In this document: positions 20,041-29,401 of the stretch, in pieces | Numbering within the stretch: position 1 is the stretch's first letter | Layout: each line of letters opens with the position of its first letter | Assembly (NCBI GenBank): GCA_031296915.1 | Contig: JAVDPC010000005.1 | Span: forward strand, 207,850 to 271,849 | Source: Cerasicoccus frondis | GTDB lineage: Bacteria > Verrucomicrobiota > Verrucomicrobiia > Opitutales > Cerasicoccaceae | Length of the DNA: 64,000 bases | Reading direction: 5' to 3' | Program-made: the position numbers and the translations under genes | Notes under the pieces: generated by a model | The model's database searches: none | Told to the model about the DNA's origin: nothing | What the model saw: the letters and a program-made list of their open reading frames with translations, nothing else

Positions 20041-20910
20041 CTATCCCCATGCCTTCGTTGGATAGCCAGTCGCCTTGACGTCCGCAACAAACACTTTGCC
20101 AGCATCGGGCTGCTTGCCTCGATCCTCATCGGACAGGCCATTGATCGCAGTCGTAATATAGAGCTTGTCGTAATGCTCGCCACCAAAGCAGCAACTCGTG
20201 CAATTTGCCGCCGGCATCTCGACCTTACCGAGCTTTTTGCCAGTGCGCGGATCATAATGCGCAATTTGCCAGCCCGCCCAATGGCCGATCCACAAATTAT
20301 CGTCCGAGTCGATGCACATGCCGTCCGGCTTGCCATCTTCGGGCGGGATCTCGATCACGACTTCCTTATTGCTGAGGTGGCCGTTGTGCAAATCGTAGTC
20401 AAACTTCCACACTTGGCGCGAAGGCGTGTTGATGTAGTAGAAGGTGTGCGCATCCTTGGTCCACGCCAGTCCGTTGGAGTTACAGACCTCGCCCAGGATT
20501 TTCTGGCAACTATCACCACTCGCAGAGAGCGAATAGAGCGAGGCGCCAACTGGATCGCGCGCATAAGAAATCGTGCCCGCCACAAAGCGACCTATCGGAT
20601 CGCATTTGCCATCGTTAAAGCGATTGGCGTCGCTGCCTGCTTCTGGGTCAACAATCAGGATCAACTCGCCGCCGACGGTCAGGTGATGCAAACCATTTTC
20701 CAATCCGCAAATAAACCCTCCCTGCACGGCTGGGGCCGCCACGCCAATCGGCGTGGGAAACTGATGCACGAGCACAGACTCCTCGCCTTCCAGCCGACGA
20801 AGCTGTTTGCGGTCGATGTCGACATAGTGCAATTTTCCCTCGTGCCAGAAGGGCCCCTCCCCCAACTGGGCAATGTGATACGTAGCAGGTCGTGGTGTGT
20901 AGATCTCCAT
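20041..20910 (-). CDS. SMP-30/gluconolactonase family protein
   Basis: 289 residues from the ATG at 20910. The beta-propeller pattern is clear: LGEGPFWHEGKLHYVDID with the metal-binding Glu, NRFNDGKCDPIGRFVAGT, SNGLAWTKDAHTFYYINT and PDGMCIDSDDNLWIGHW. Glu, Asn and Asp ligands of the active site are present. It should open a sugar lactone. Divergent from the GreAB gene with 64 bp between starts. Confidence 0.9.
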   Translation of the reverse strand: MEIYTPRPATYHIAQLGEGPFWHEGKLHYVDIDRKQLRRLEGEESVLVHQFPTPIGVAAPAVQGGFICGLENGLHHLTVGGELILIVDPEAGSDANRFNDGKCDPIGRFVAGTISYARDPVGASLYSLSASGDSCQKILGEVCNSNGLAWTKDAHTFYYINTPSRQVWKFDYDLHNGHLSNKEVVIEIPPEDGKPDGMCIDSDDNLWIGHWAGWQIAHYDPRTGKKLGKVEMPAANCTSCCFGGEHYDKLYITTAINGLSDEDRGKQPDAGKVFVADVKATGYPTKAWG

Positions 20911-20974
20911 GACTCCATCCCAGCTACTTCGCTTTGACTTGGCAAGGCCAAGACGAGCCATTAAACGCTACGCT

Positions 20975-21448
20975 ATGTTAGAAAAAGCCCGGGTCGTTTC
21001 TGCGCTCATCGAAAAACTGGAAGCCGAACTCACCGCCGCCGACCATGCCTCGCGCGACGCCGCTGCCTACGCAACCAGCGAGGAATCCCGGGCCGAAAGC
21101 AAGTGGGACACCCAGGGCCTCGAAGCTTCCTACCTCGCCGCTGGGCAGGCTGGCCAAGCGAAGCAGCTCGCAAGCGCTCTGGGCATGATCAAGGGGCAGG
21201 CCTCCGAACTGGCGCGCCCCTGCACCTCCATCCAGAGAGGCGCCTTGTTTAACTGCAAGCTAGGGCGCACAACGGAATGGTTTTTCTTTGCCCCCAGTGG
21301 CGGCGGCGAAACGCTGCATGTCGATGAGACGGAAATCACCGTCATCACGGCGGACTCCCCGCTGGCTCATCGTTTACTCGGCCTGAGCAGCGGCAATGAC
21401 TTTTCCTTGCCCAATGGAGCGCCAGGCCAAGTGCTTACGGTCAAGTAA
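20975..21448 (+). CDS. GreA/GreB-like elongation factor homologue (short GreAB form)
   Basis: 157 residues from the ATG at 20975. The N-terminal half is a predicted coiled coil containing EESRAESKWDTQGLEASYLAAGQA, the pattern of short GreAB proteins. The C-terminal half (WFFFAPSGGGETLHV, VITADSPLAHRLLG) matches the FKBP-like domain of Gre factors. True GreA stimulates RNA cleavage by stalled polymerase. Whether this form does is not established. Confidence 0.75.
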   Translation: MLEKARVVSALIEKLEAELTAADHASRDAAAYATSEESRAESKWDTQGLEASYLAAGQAGQAKQLASALGMIKGQASELARPCTSIQRGALFNCKLGRTTEWFFFAPSGGGETLHVDETEITVITADSPLAHRLLGLSSGNDFSLPNGAPGQVLTVK

Positions 21449-21459
21449 GCGAGCTATAT

Positions 21460-21714
21460 TTAATAGCGGTCGCCCTGAAGGCCAGTCTGGCCAGGCTCTT
21501 CGCGATCAAAAGGCGATTCGTAGGATTGTTCGTGCTGGCGCGCCTTGTTGCCTGCTTCGACTTTTTTCAAGTAGCCTTCAGTCGTCGTCGTTTCACCGGT
21601 TAGAACCGAGCCAACCGGAGTGGCTTCGATGTCTTTCTCTGGCTCATCGCCGCAACCAGCAAAAAGAAATACGCCCAATGTCAGGCAGGAAGAGAAAATC
21701 AGTGGCATACGCAT
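21460..21714 (-). CDS. Small lipoprotein
   Basis: 84 residues from the ATG at 21714. A signal peptide ends with LFAGC, a good lipobox. The mature part is acidic and charged (GDEPEKDIEATPVGSV) and probably unstructured. No family recognised. Convergent with the GreAB gene. Confidence 0.7.
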   Translation of the reverse strand: MRMPLIFSSCLTLGVFLFAGCGDEPEKDIEATPVGSVLTGETTTTEGYLKKVEAGNKARQHEQSYESPFDREEPGQTGLQGDRY

Positions 21715-21779
21715 AGCGTGTTCGATTGTCACCGAAAGGGCTCAACCGTCAAGCGTGTAAGTCAGGCGGATTCGGTGGT

Positions 21780-23156
21780 TTACTTCAGGGCGATGAAACG
21801 CGTGAGCTTGTTGGTTTCGGGGTGCCGTTCGAGCTGATCCACCACGGAAACCCTCACTTGTGGGTTTGCTAAACCGGCCTGCGACAGCTCTGCGCCGATG
21901 TCACGCGCCAATTCCGCTAGGTCAGGCGTCTCGTGAGCAATCAAGAACACGTCAGCGCCCAGCGGCGTCTGGCGCACCTGATATTCTATGATCGCCGCCT
22001 GCTGGCCCAACACGCCACGGAATACCATCGGGTGGATCTTCAATCCACCATAAGTAAACCACACATCAGCGCGACCGCGGATTTCCGTAATGCGCCGATA
22101 GGCGGGAGCCTCCCCCTGCCCTGACGGCGCAGCGACCACCGGCGAATCCGTCATGACGTAGCGAATGAGCGGCATTGCCCGGCCGTAAAAACGCGTCATG
22201 ACCAAGTGGTCCGCCTCACCAGTTTCTATCGGAGCGCCGTGTTCGCTTATGGCTTCAAAAATGCACACGTCTTCCGCCAAAAGGATTCCATCAAACGCAT
22301 CGCCTTCGACGCCAGTAACGCCAAATTCCACCGAACCCCAGCCATTGTGAATGCCAATGCCCCAAGCGCGCCGGGCATTATCCCTCGCCTCATCGGTCAG
22401 TGGTTCAGAATTAACTGAAATGCGCAGCAGCGGAATTTTCAACCGTCCTTCCAAGGCCTCGACGCATAGCTCTTCCACCAAAGATGAATACCCCACGAGG
22501 CGATCTGGTTGGTAGTCGTTAAGCTGATCCACTAAATCGCGAATTGACGTGTTTGCCGGAAACACGCGCACATCTCGCCCTGGGTCTGCCGCCACCGGAA
22601 ACAACATCCGGCTACCGTGCAAATAACTCCCTGCACAGATAACCGCAGTGCGACGGGGGTCGCGGGGCGGTTTGGTCGCATCATGCAACGCCTCAATCCG
22701 GTTCGTGGTCGCCAGCGTCGCTAGAAATAAGTCTTCGTCCCAAACGTAGAGACCGCGAGTTCCCGATGAGCCACCCGTCGCGGAGAGGTAAAATCGATCA
22801 TCCAAATAGTAGTTCGATTTCACGCCATCGCGCAAAGCGGCAAGGTGGGCGTTGGCGCGTTCGAGCGTTAATGCCGGGTCGGTTACCAGGCGATCCCAGT
22901 TCGCCATGACGTCGGCTTTGGTAATGGGCTCGATGCCCGGCAAATCCGCCAGGGTGAATGTCTCGGGGTTCACGCCGCGCAACCGTTCTCCGTAGAATGG
23001 CGAATGCGCTTTCGCGAAAGCAAGGATCTCACGCAAGCGCAATTCCTGGTTGGCCAATAGCTGCGCACGCGACCAACGAAGTCGCTCAATCGCCGCCGGT
23101 AGTTGTTCTCGAAACCGTAGGATACTGGCTTCACGTATTTGTTCAGCAGCATTCAT
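21780..23156 (-). CDS. PaaK-like adenylate-forming enzyme (phenylacetate-CoA ligase family)
   Basis: 458 residues. The phosphate-binding loop is LSATGGSSGTRG, and GWGSVEFGVTG and ITEIRGRADVWFTYGGLKIHP follow in the order expected for the PaaK/coenzyme F390 synthetase family. The C-terminal small domain (VFLIAHETPDLAELARDIG) is present. It should activate a carboxylic acid with ATP; the acid is unknown and there is no phenylacetate cluster nearby. Stands alone, upstream of a TTTGC palindrome. Confidence 0.83.
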   Translation of the reverse strand: MNAAEQIREASILRFREQLPAAIERLRWSRAQLLANQELRLREILAFAKAHSPFYGERLRGVNPETFTLADLPGIEPITKADVMANWDRLVTDPALTLERANAHLAALRDGVKSNYYLDDRFYLSATGGSSGTRGLYVWDEDLFLATLATTNRIEALHDATKPPRDPRRTAVICAGSYLHGSRMLFPVAADPGRDVRVFPANTSIRDLVDQLNDYQPDRLVGYSSLVEELCVEALEGRLKIPLLRISVNSEPLTDEARDNARRAWGIGIHNGWGSVEFGVTGVEGDAFDGILLAEDVCIFEAISEHGAPIETGEADHLVMTRFYGRAMPLIRYVMTDSPVVAAPSGQGEAPAYRRITEIRGRADVWFTYGGLKIHPMVFRGVLGQQAAIIEYQVRQTPLGADVFLIAHETPDLAELARDIGAELSQAGLANPQVRVSVVDQLERHPETNKLTRFIALK

Positions 23157-23171
23157 GAATCAGCAGAAACA

Positions 23172-23190
23172 TACTTTGCATTGCAAAGTA
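23172..23190. repeat. Perfect 19-bp TTTGC palindrome
   Basis: TACTTTGCATTGCAAAGTA is perfectly symmetrical and lies 16 bp upstream of the PaaK-like gene's ATG. Confidence 0.7.
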
Positions 23191-23376
23191 AACACATCGA
23201 AACCAGGAGTGGCGCGGGCATGTAGACATCTTGCCCAGTCTATGGGCTTGAGGTCAAGGACGCATACACATGGGCGGAATGCCTGTATTCATCTGGGGTG
23301 AATCAGCTTTTCCCGATTAATACGCTTTTAATTAATGAGATGATAGAATCACGCCCTCCACACCAGAAAGTCATCC

Positions 23377-23766
23377 ATGAATCGACGACTACTCATTCCA
23401 TTCATCACACTATCATCGGCAATCACATCGTGCTTTGGCGCAATCATGTCCGTACCTGAAGCTCCAGAGTCGGCGCTTATCGTGCATCAGGAGAACCATC
23501 AGGAATCGCCTCAGTTCATGAAAGTCGATTCTCCGATGTTTCCCTACACAGCCACATCAGAATCAACGACTGGAATCCTGATCGATTTAGTCGACGAGAA
23601 CAGTAGCCTTTTAACTCCTGACTCTCAGCTATCCACTGAACAGGTTCAGGATCTTACCTATCCCCAGCCAGTGAAAAGAAATCAAGATACGCCAACAATA
23701 CCAGCTCTTGGCGCACTCACGGGTTTTGGCCTACTACTCTGGCAGGGCGTGCGAATTTTCATCTAG
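23377..23766 (+). CDS. Small exported protein with C-terminal membrane anchor
   Basis: 129 residues. It has a signal peptide (MNRRLLIPFITLSSAITSCFG), an acidic, low-complexity middle of about 80 residues and a C-terminal hydrophobic segment (TIPALGALTGFGLLLWQGVRIFI). The layout resembles a sorting-signal protein, but no PEP motif or terminal Arg cluster is present. Lower GC than its neighbours. Function unknown. Confidence 0.55.
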   Translation: MNRRLLIPFITLSSAITSCFGAIMSVPEAPESALIVHQENHQESPQFMKVDSPMFPYTATSESTTGILIDLVDENSSLLTPDSQLSTEQVQDLTYPQPVKRNQDTPTIPALGALTGFGLLLWQGVRIFI

Positions 23767-23791
23767 CGCAGTACAGTAGTAGCAGTAACAT

Positions 23792-23840
23792 CCATAGGGT
23801 AGCGCGATTCCTCGAAACAGGGATCGCGCTACTATTATGG
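23792..23840. repeat. Hairpin between convergent genes
   Basis: TAGCGCGAT (23800-23808) pairs with ATCGCGCTA (23823-23831), extended outward by CCATA/TATTATGG. It lies between the 23377 gene and the mutase gene end. It may end transcription from both sides, but no T-tract follows. Confidence 0.5.
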
Positions 23841-23887
23841 GTGCCTTTGCACAGTGCGCCAAGGTTTTGGTTGGAGCGAAACGCTTC

Positions 23888-25855
23888 TTAACCTTCGGCG
23901 CGCTTGCGGGCCTCGGCTTCAATCGCCTCTTCCATGGCCTTGAGTTTGACCTTGGTCTCTGCCTGAACCTTTGCCAGCTCCTCGGCGGATTCGACGTCTT
24001 CCTTGCCAAAGCAATAGAACTTGATTTTAGGCTCAGTGCCAGAACCGCGGGCCGCGATCTTGTAGCCATTATCCAAGGTGAAGAAGTAGAAGTTTTCCTT
24101 CGGGATCTTCTTGCCGTCCGCGTCCTTTAAATCGTCCTTACCAAAGTCGATCATCTCCTTGACGCCAACGCCTCCGATCTCCTTGGGAGGGTCGTTGCGG
24201 AAGCTCGCAATGATGTTCTGGATGGCCGATGCCCCTGTCGCGCCTTCGAAGTAAATATTGACCAGAGACTCGAGGTGGTAGCCGTATTTCAGGTGAATTT
24301 CGTCCAAGTATTCCTGGAATGTTTTGCCGAGTTTCTTGAGATAGGCGGCGAGCTCACAGATCATGAGGCAAGCGGCGTTGGCGTCCTTATCACGGACACG
24401 GTCGCTGGCCAGATAACCGTAAGATTCCTCTCCGCCAAAGACGTAGAACGTGCTGTATTCCAGCAGCAGCTGGGCGCGGGTGGAAAGGTCGGTCTCGTCG
24501 TAATCCAGCGCGATGCCTTCCTCCTCAAACATTTTTTCCTCCAGCTCACTCTGGTAGATGCCAAGCTTCTCGCCGATCCACTTAAAACCGGTCAGCGTAT
24601 TGATGCACTTCAGGCCATTTGCCTTGGCGATTTCCTCCTGCAAAGGAGTGGTCACGAAGGTCTTGATGAGCGCGGCATGCTCGGTGCCTTCCGTTGGCAA
24701 GATGCCGATTTCCTGCAAAGTCTTCACACGATACTCGGCCAGCATGGAACCAGTCATATTACCGGTAAAAAGGGTCCATTCGCCATTTTTATCCGGCGCA
24801 GCCAACGCCATACGGTCATCATCCGGGTCCGTGGCGAGCACGAGGTCCGCGCCAACTTCCTTGGCTTTGGCGACCGCCATGCTGAGCGCCTCGGCGTTCT
24901 CAGGATTGGGCGACTTAACCGTCGGAAAACGCGGGTCCATGATCCACTGCTCGGGCACATCGACCACTTCGATGCCAAACTCCTTCAGCAGCGGCACGGA
25001 GGCTACGCCGCCGGTGCCATGAATCGGCGTAAAGACTGCCTTGGGGTGAATTTCTTCGAGGATGTCCGGATCCAAAACATTGTCTTCCAAAACATCGAGG
25101 TAGGCTTCGTCCTGCGTCTCGGGGAGCGTGACGACCTTGGAAATATCGATGTCCAGGTATTCCGGCAGCTCAGACCATTCGACTGCGCGCACGAGGTCGA
25201 TAATGCCTTCGGCGTGCGGAGACACCACTTGAGCGCCGTCAGCAAAATAAGCCTTGAAGCCGTTGTCATGCGGCGGATTGTGGCTCGCGGTGATGACGAC
25301 GCCCGCCGTGCAATTGAGGTTGCGCACTGCAAAGCTCAGCGCAGGCGTGGAGCGCGGACCGTCAAAAATAAGCGCCAAGCCGCCGAGCTTGGTCCAAATG
25401 CTCGCCGCCAGTTCGCAGAAATGTCGCGAGAAATAACGCACATCGTGGGCGATAACGATCTTGGGCGTATCGTAGATTTCCTCTTCCTCCAGGTACTGCT
25501 TGCAGTAGCGGAAGAGGCCGATCGTGGCGCGTGCGATATTGAAATCGTTGATGATGTTGGTGCCGACCGCCGCGTGTTCGGGGCTGTCTTTTTCGTCAGG
25601 CGTTCCAGTTTCCGACTTCGCGGATACGCGGCCGATGGTGCGCCCACGCATGCCGCCGGTGCCGAATTTCATTTGCTGAAAAAAGCGGTCGTTGAGCTCT
25701 TCCCATTCACCTGCGTCGACCAATTCTTCGATCGCGGACGACGCCCAGTCTGGCAAGAAGCCGCCAGTAACGAAGGCTTCGAGGTTTTCCACGGAAGTCG
25801 CCAACAACTTACCATCAGCGCCAGCTTGCTTGATTTTTTCCAACACGGTAGCCAT
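23888..25855 (-). CDS. Phosphosugar mutase (phosphoglucomutase/phosphomannomutase superfamily)
   Basis: 655 residues from the ATG at 25855; upstream frame to 25945 is ignored because MATVLEKIKQ is the natural opening. The catalytic Ser is in VVITASHNPPHDNGFKAYF (about residue 200), the metal loop is DPDDDR, the sugar loop GGEESYG, and the phosphate loop RGSGTEPKIKFY. At this length it resembles the long phospho-sugar mutases of the PGM2 type. It likely interconverts glucose 1- and 6-phosphate. Confidence 0.93.
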   Translation of the reverse strand: MATVLEKIKQAGADGKLLATSVENLEAFVTGGFLPDWASSAIEELVDAGEWEELNDRFFQQMKFGTGGMRGRTIGRVSAKSETGTPDEKDSPEHAAVGTNIINDFNIARATIGLFRYCKQYLEEEEIYDTPKIVIAHDVRYFSRHFCELAASIWTKLGGLALIFDGPRSTPALSFAVRNLNCTAGVVITASHNPPHDNGFKAYFADGAQVVSPHAEGIIDLVRAVEWSELPEYLDIDISKVVTLPETQDEAYLDVLEDNVLDPDILEEIHPKAVFTPIHGTGGVASVPLLKEFGIEVVDVPEQWIMDPRFPTVKSPNPENAEALSMAVAKAKEVGADLVLATDPDDDRMALAAPDKNGEWTLFTGNMTGSMLAEYRVKTLQEIGILPTEGTEHAALIKTFVTTPLQEEIAKANGLKCINTLTGFKWIGEKLGIYQSELEEKMFEEEGIALDYDETDLSTRAQLLLEYSTFYVFGGEESYGYLASDRVRDKDANAACLMICELAAYLKKLGKTFQEYLDEIHLKYGYHLESLVNIYFEGATGASAIQNIIASFRNDPPKEIGGVGVKEMIDFGKDDLKDADGKKIPKENFYFFTLDNGYKIAARGSGTEPKIKFYCFGKEDVESAEELAKVQAETKVKLKAMEEAIEAEARKRAEG

Positions 25856-25978
25856 AAACGCGTAGACTACGCAGGATTGAGCCAATGGATAAACAAAAAA
25901 CTGCGGATTCCGCGCGTTACAAGTTTGTTGATTTCTGAGTGGCAATTCGGGCGCGATTTTTGTTGGATATAATTCCCT

Positions 25979-28900
25979 ATGGACGACAGCCGATCGTCTG
26001 CCGCCCCTGAGGCTGCCCTATCGATCAACGCAAATGCAGAAATCCAGCGCTTGCGTGAGCTTCTGCGCGCCCACGAAGCGCGCATCGAGCAGTTGGAAAA
26101 ACAAAAGTCCTTCTACGCGAAAACACATTTGCTCGGCAATATGGGTAGTTGGGAGATCGACCCCGAAACCAATAAGCTGACCATTTCACCCGAGTTAAGG
26201 GAGCTGTTCAATGTCGCCCCAGATTATCAACCCAAGCTGGAAGACATCTATGCTGTGGTCGTTCCAGAGCATCAGAAATCTGCACGCAGCATTTACGCGG
26301 AACCATTGCCGGAAGGTCAGTCACGCTCTGCGCGCATTCGGATTCGCAAACCGAATGGGCAAACACGCTACCTGCGCCTGACCGTGTGCATGGGAAAGCC
26401 GTTCGGGGATAAATTAATCCGCTACGGCATTGCTCAGGACATTGAAGAACTTGCCGAAGCCGAGCGCGTCATCCAGGCAACCGAAGAGCGCTGGCAGCTT
26501 GCCTTGGAAGGCAGCGACGATGGCGTGTGGGACTGGGATTTGACCACCGACGTCATCATCTTTTCTGACCGGTGGAAGTCCATGCTTGGCTACGCGCCCG
26601 ACGAGATCGAGAACCACTTTGACTCCTGGAAAAAGCTGGTGCACCCAGACGATAAGCCAAAGTCCATGGAACTCATTCAGGAATACATGGACGGCAAAGT
26701 TTCCAAGCTGGAGCTCGAATTTCGCCTGCGCACCAAAGACGGTGGCTGGTGCTGGATTCTTTCCCGTGGCAAGGCTGTCTTTGACCACGATGGCAAACCG
26801 ACCCGCATGCTCGGCACGCACACCGACATCACCGAGCGCAAAAAGCAGGAAGAGGCGTTCAAGCGCCTGTCTCTGGTGGCCAGTAAGACGACAACCGGGG
26901 TCGTCATCACAGATTCCAAAGGCCGCCTGACCTGGGTGAATAAAGCCTTCGAGAAAATGACCGGCTATTTCATGGAGGAGGTAATCAGCAGAACGCCTGG
27001 CTCCGTCCTGCAAGGCGCCGCGTCGGATAAAATAATCGATAAACAAATGCGCGACTGCGTGCGCAGCGGTCAGGGGTTTCACGTCGAAATTTTAAACTAC
27101 CGCAAGTCGGGCGTTCCTTTTTGGGTGGAAGTGGAGGCCACGCCCATCCACGACATCAACGGCAAGCTCGTTAACTTCATCGCCATCACCAACGACATCA
27201 CCACACGTCGTCTGGACCGCGAGCGCATCGAGGAGAGCGAGCGCCGCTTCCGCGACATCAGCAACGCGGCAGGTGAGTTTATCTGGGAGCACGACATCAA
27301 TGGTTACTTCACCTACGCCTCCGACCGGGTTAAGGATGTAACTGGTTATTCGCCTGGAGAATTCATTGGCCGCCACCCCAAGGAAATCGTGGCCCCTGGC
27401 TTTGAGGAATTTCTGCACAAGCAAATGTCGCAGCACTTCGCCAATGTCGAAACCTTCACCGGCTTCGAAGTGCCCAACGTGAGCAAAGACGGCAGCATTG
27501 TCTGGTTGAGCATTAGCGGCGTGCCGATGTATGACCGCAACGGCACGCTCACTGGTTATCGCGGGGCCGCGATGGACATCACCCAGCGCAAGCAAGCGGA
27601 GGAAGATCTTTCCAAACTCTACCAGCGCTTTCAACTCGCCACCAACTCCGCCCGCATCGGCATCTGGGAGTACGACTTCGCAGCGGAAAAGCTGGAATGG
27701 GACAACATCATGCACGAAATCTATCGCCTGCCGATCGAACGCTTCAGCGGGGCGATGGATAGCTGGGCGCGGGTCATCATCCCCGATGACTACCCACCCT
27801 TTCAAAGCACGATCAAATGCGCCATCGAACGCGGGGGCAATTACCGGCTGAATTTCCGTATCGTCTGGCCCGAAGGCGACATTCGCTACATCACAGGTAA
27901 CGCACTGGTCCAACTGGATGAAAACCAGAACCCCGTGCGCATCATTGGCAGCAGTTGGGACATCACTGAGCAAAAACGCGCCGAGCAGGACGCCATTGCC
28001 GCCAAGGAAACCGCAGAAGACGCCAACCGCGCCAAAAGCGCATTCCTGGCCATGATGAGCCACGAAATTCGCACGCCGATGAATGGCGTCATCGGCATGA
28101 TTCAAGCCCTCAAGGACTCCCCCCTCAACGACGAGCAGGAGGATTATCTTGGCATCATCGAGACCAGCAGCGGCTCACTGATGACCATTATCGACGACAT
28201 TCTCGACTACTCCAAAGTCGAGGCAGGGCGCCTCGTGCTGGATCTCCGCCCCATCAACGTCGCCTCCATCATCAACAGCGCACTCAGCCTCTACGCCACC
28301 CATGCCGGAGAGAAAAAACTCGAGCTCATTCACCGCATCAATGATGATGTGCCCGAAGCCATCATTGGCGACGAAATGCGCATTCGGCAGGTGCTGGTTA
28401 ACCTCGTCAGCAACGCCATCAAGTTCACTGACCGCGGCCGGATAACCGTTAAGGTTTCCTGCACTCGCATCGCAGATGACGCCGTGCAATTACACTTTTC
28501 GGTGTCCGATACTGGCATTGGCTTCAGCAAAGAACAGGCGGATGCGCTCTTCGAACCCTTCGTCCAGGCGGACGCCTCCATCACCCGTCGCCATGGTGGG
28601 ACGGGTCTCGGGCTAGCGATCAGCCGACGTCTCGTCGAGCTGATGGGCGGGGAAATCTGGTGCGAGAGTTCCCGCCTGCTGGGCACAATTTTCCACTTCA
28701 CCCTCAGCGCAACCGTCACCGATCCCTCCAAGCTAAGCGGCAAATGCGATGCGTCGCTTGGCCGCGTTGATTACCCAGGCCGCATTTTGCTGGCTGAAGA
28801 CAACCCCATCAACCGCAAGGTCGTGCAATTCGTCCTCAACCGCCTCGGCTGCCTGGTGGACAACGCCGCCAATGGCCGCGAAGCCGTCGAATGCTATCAA

Positions 28901-29149
28901 AAAGAAGCTTACGACCTCATCCTCATGGATGTGCAAATGCCAGAGTTGGATGGCCTGGCCGCCACGCGTGAGATCCGTCAACTCAGCCGCGACGGCGAAT
29001 CTCCCTGGATCATTGGACTTTCCGCCGCCGCCATGAAGGAAGATCAGGAAGCAGCCTACGCTGCGGGTATGAACGACTTCCTCAACAAACCCTTGAAGCC
29101 TCAGGAACTCGAAGCCGCCCTCCGCCGCGCCCCCAACCCGGTGAGGTAG
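25979..29149 (+). CDS. Hybrid sensor histidine kinase with five PAS domains and a receiver
   Basis: 1056 residues, no membrane segment. A short coiled coil (about 15-45) leads into five PAS/PAC units (about 50-165, 165-290, 290-415, 420-545, 550-675), each ending in an xDIT-type motif. The HisKA domain has [15 protein letters not shown] with His695. The HATPase follows with its N, G1 ([10 protein letters not shown]) and G2 ([13 protein letters not shown]) boxes. The receiver has [12 protein letters not shown] and phospho-acceptor Asp984 in [12 protein letters not shown]. It should sense a cytoplasmic signal. No partner regulator gene is adjacent. Confidence 0.95.
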   Translation: MDDSRSSAAPEAALSINANAEIQRLRELLRAHEARIEQLEKQKSFYAKTHLLGNMGSWEIDPETNKLTISPELRELFNVAPDYQPKLEDIYAVVVPEHQKSARSIYAEPLPEGQSRSARIRIRKPNGQTRYLRLTVCMGKPFGDKLIRYGIAQDIEELAEAERVIQATEERWQLALEGSDDGVWDWDLTTDVIIFSDRWKSMLGYAPDEIENHFDSWKKLVHPDDKPKSMELIQEYMDGKVSKLELEFRLRTKDGGWCWILSRGKAVFDHDGKPTRMLGTHTDITERKKQEEAFKRLSLVASKTTTGVVITDSKGRLTWVNKAFEKMTGYFMEEVISRTPGSVLQGAASDKIIDKQMRDCVRSGQGFHVEILNYRKSGVPFWVEVEATPIHDINGKLVNFIAITNDITTRRLDRERIEESERRFRDISNAAGEFIWEHDINGYFTYASDRVKDVTGYSPGEFIGRHPKEIVAPGFEEFLHKQMSQHFANVETFTGFEVPNVSKDGSIVWLSISGVPMYDRNGTLTGYRGAAMDITQRKQAEEDLSKLYQRFQLATNSARIGIWEYDFAAEKLEWDNIMHEIYRLPIERFSGAMDSWARVIIPDDYPPFQSTIKCAIERGGNYRLNFRIVWPEGDIRYITGNALVQLDENQNPVRIIGSSWDITEQKRAEQDAIAAKETAEDANRAKSAFLAMMSHEIRTPMNGVIGMIQALKDSPLNDEQEDYLGIIETSSGSLMTIIDDILDYSKVEAGRLVLDLRPINVASIINSALSLYATHAGEKKLELIHRINDDVPEAIIGDEMRIRQVLVNLVSNAIKFTDRGRITVKVSCTRIADDAVQLHFSVSDTGIGFSKEQADALFEPFVQADASITRRHGGTGLGLAISRRLVELMGGEIWCESSRLLGTIFHFTLSATVTDPSKLSGKCDASLGRVDYPGRILLAEDNPINRKVVQFVLNRLGCLVDNAANGREAVECYQKEAYDLILMDVQMPELDGLAATREIRQLSRDGESPWIIGLSAAAMKEDQEAAYAAGMNDFLNKPLKPQELEAALRRAPNPVR

Positions 29150-29160
29150 TTTTTGGGTTA

Positions 29161-29303
29161 GGCAGAAGGGAGATGGGAGAAGGCAGAAGGGAATAGCTGG
29201 GCTAATCGCGACCCGCACAAATCTACCTCAATCTGCGAGTATTTCTTCGCTGAGACTTTCAATCCATCTCGCCCCTTCTGCCTTCTCCCATCTCCCTTCT
29301 GCC
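29161..29303. repeat. Perfect 31-bp inverted repeat
   Basis: The purine-rich arm 29161-29191 is exactly complementary to 29273-29303, with an 81-bp loop. The arm itself contains GGCAGAAGGG twice. Seven As (29306-29312) follow the right arm. It lies between the kinase and the first sulfatase. Confidence 0.9.
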
Positions 29304-29314
29304 TCAAAAAAACA

Positions 29315-29328
29315 TGTATAATGTTCCA
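29315..29328 (+). promoter_or_regulatory. TGWATAATGTTNCA element, sulfatase 1
   Basis: TGTATAATGTTCCA, 73 bp before the ATG. It contains TATAAT and so may overlap the -10 box. It matches 37458-37471 at 13 of 14 positions. Confidence 0.6.
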
Positions 29329-29401
29329 CTGGGGAGACATTGTCAGCGCGCCTTGCACATCACAGGCTATCGGGTAAAGTAATTCAGCGATTGTTTTCCC
29401 T

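Noticed and set aside
24275-25972. 565-residue plus-strand frame opposite the phosphosugar mutase
   Set aside because: Shadow of the real gene; no protein family seen.
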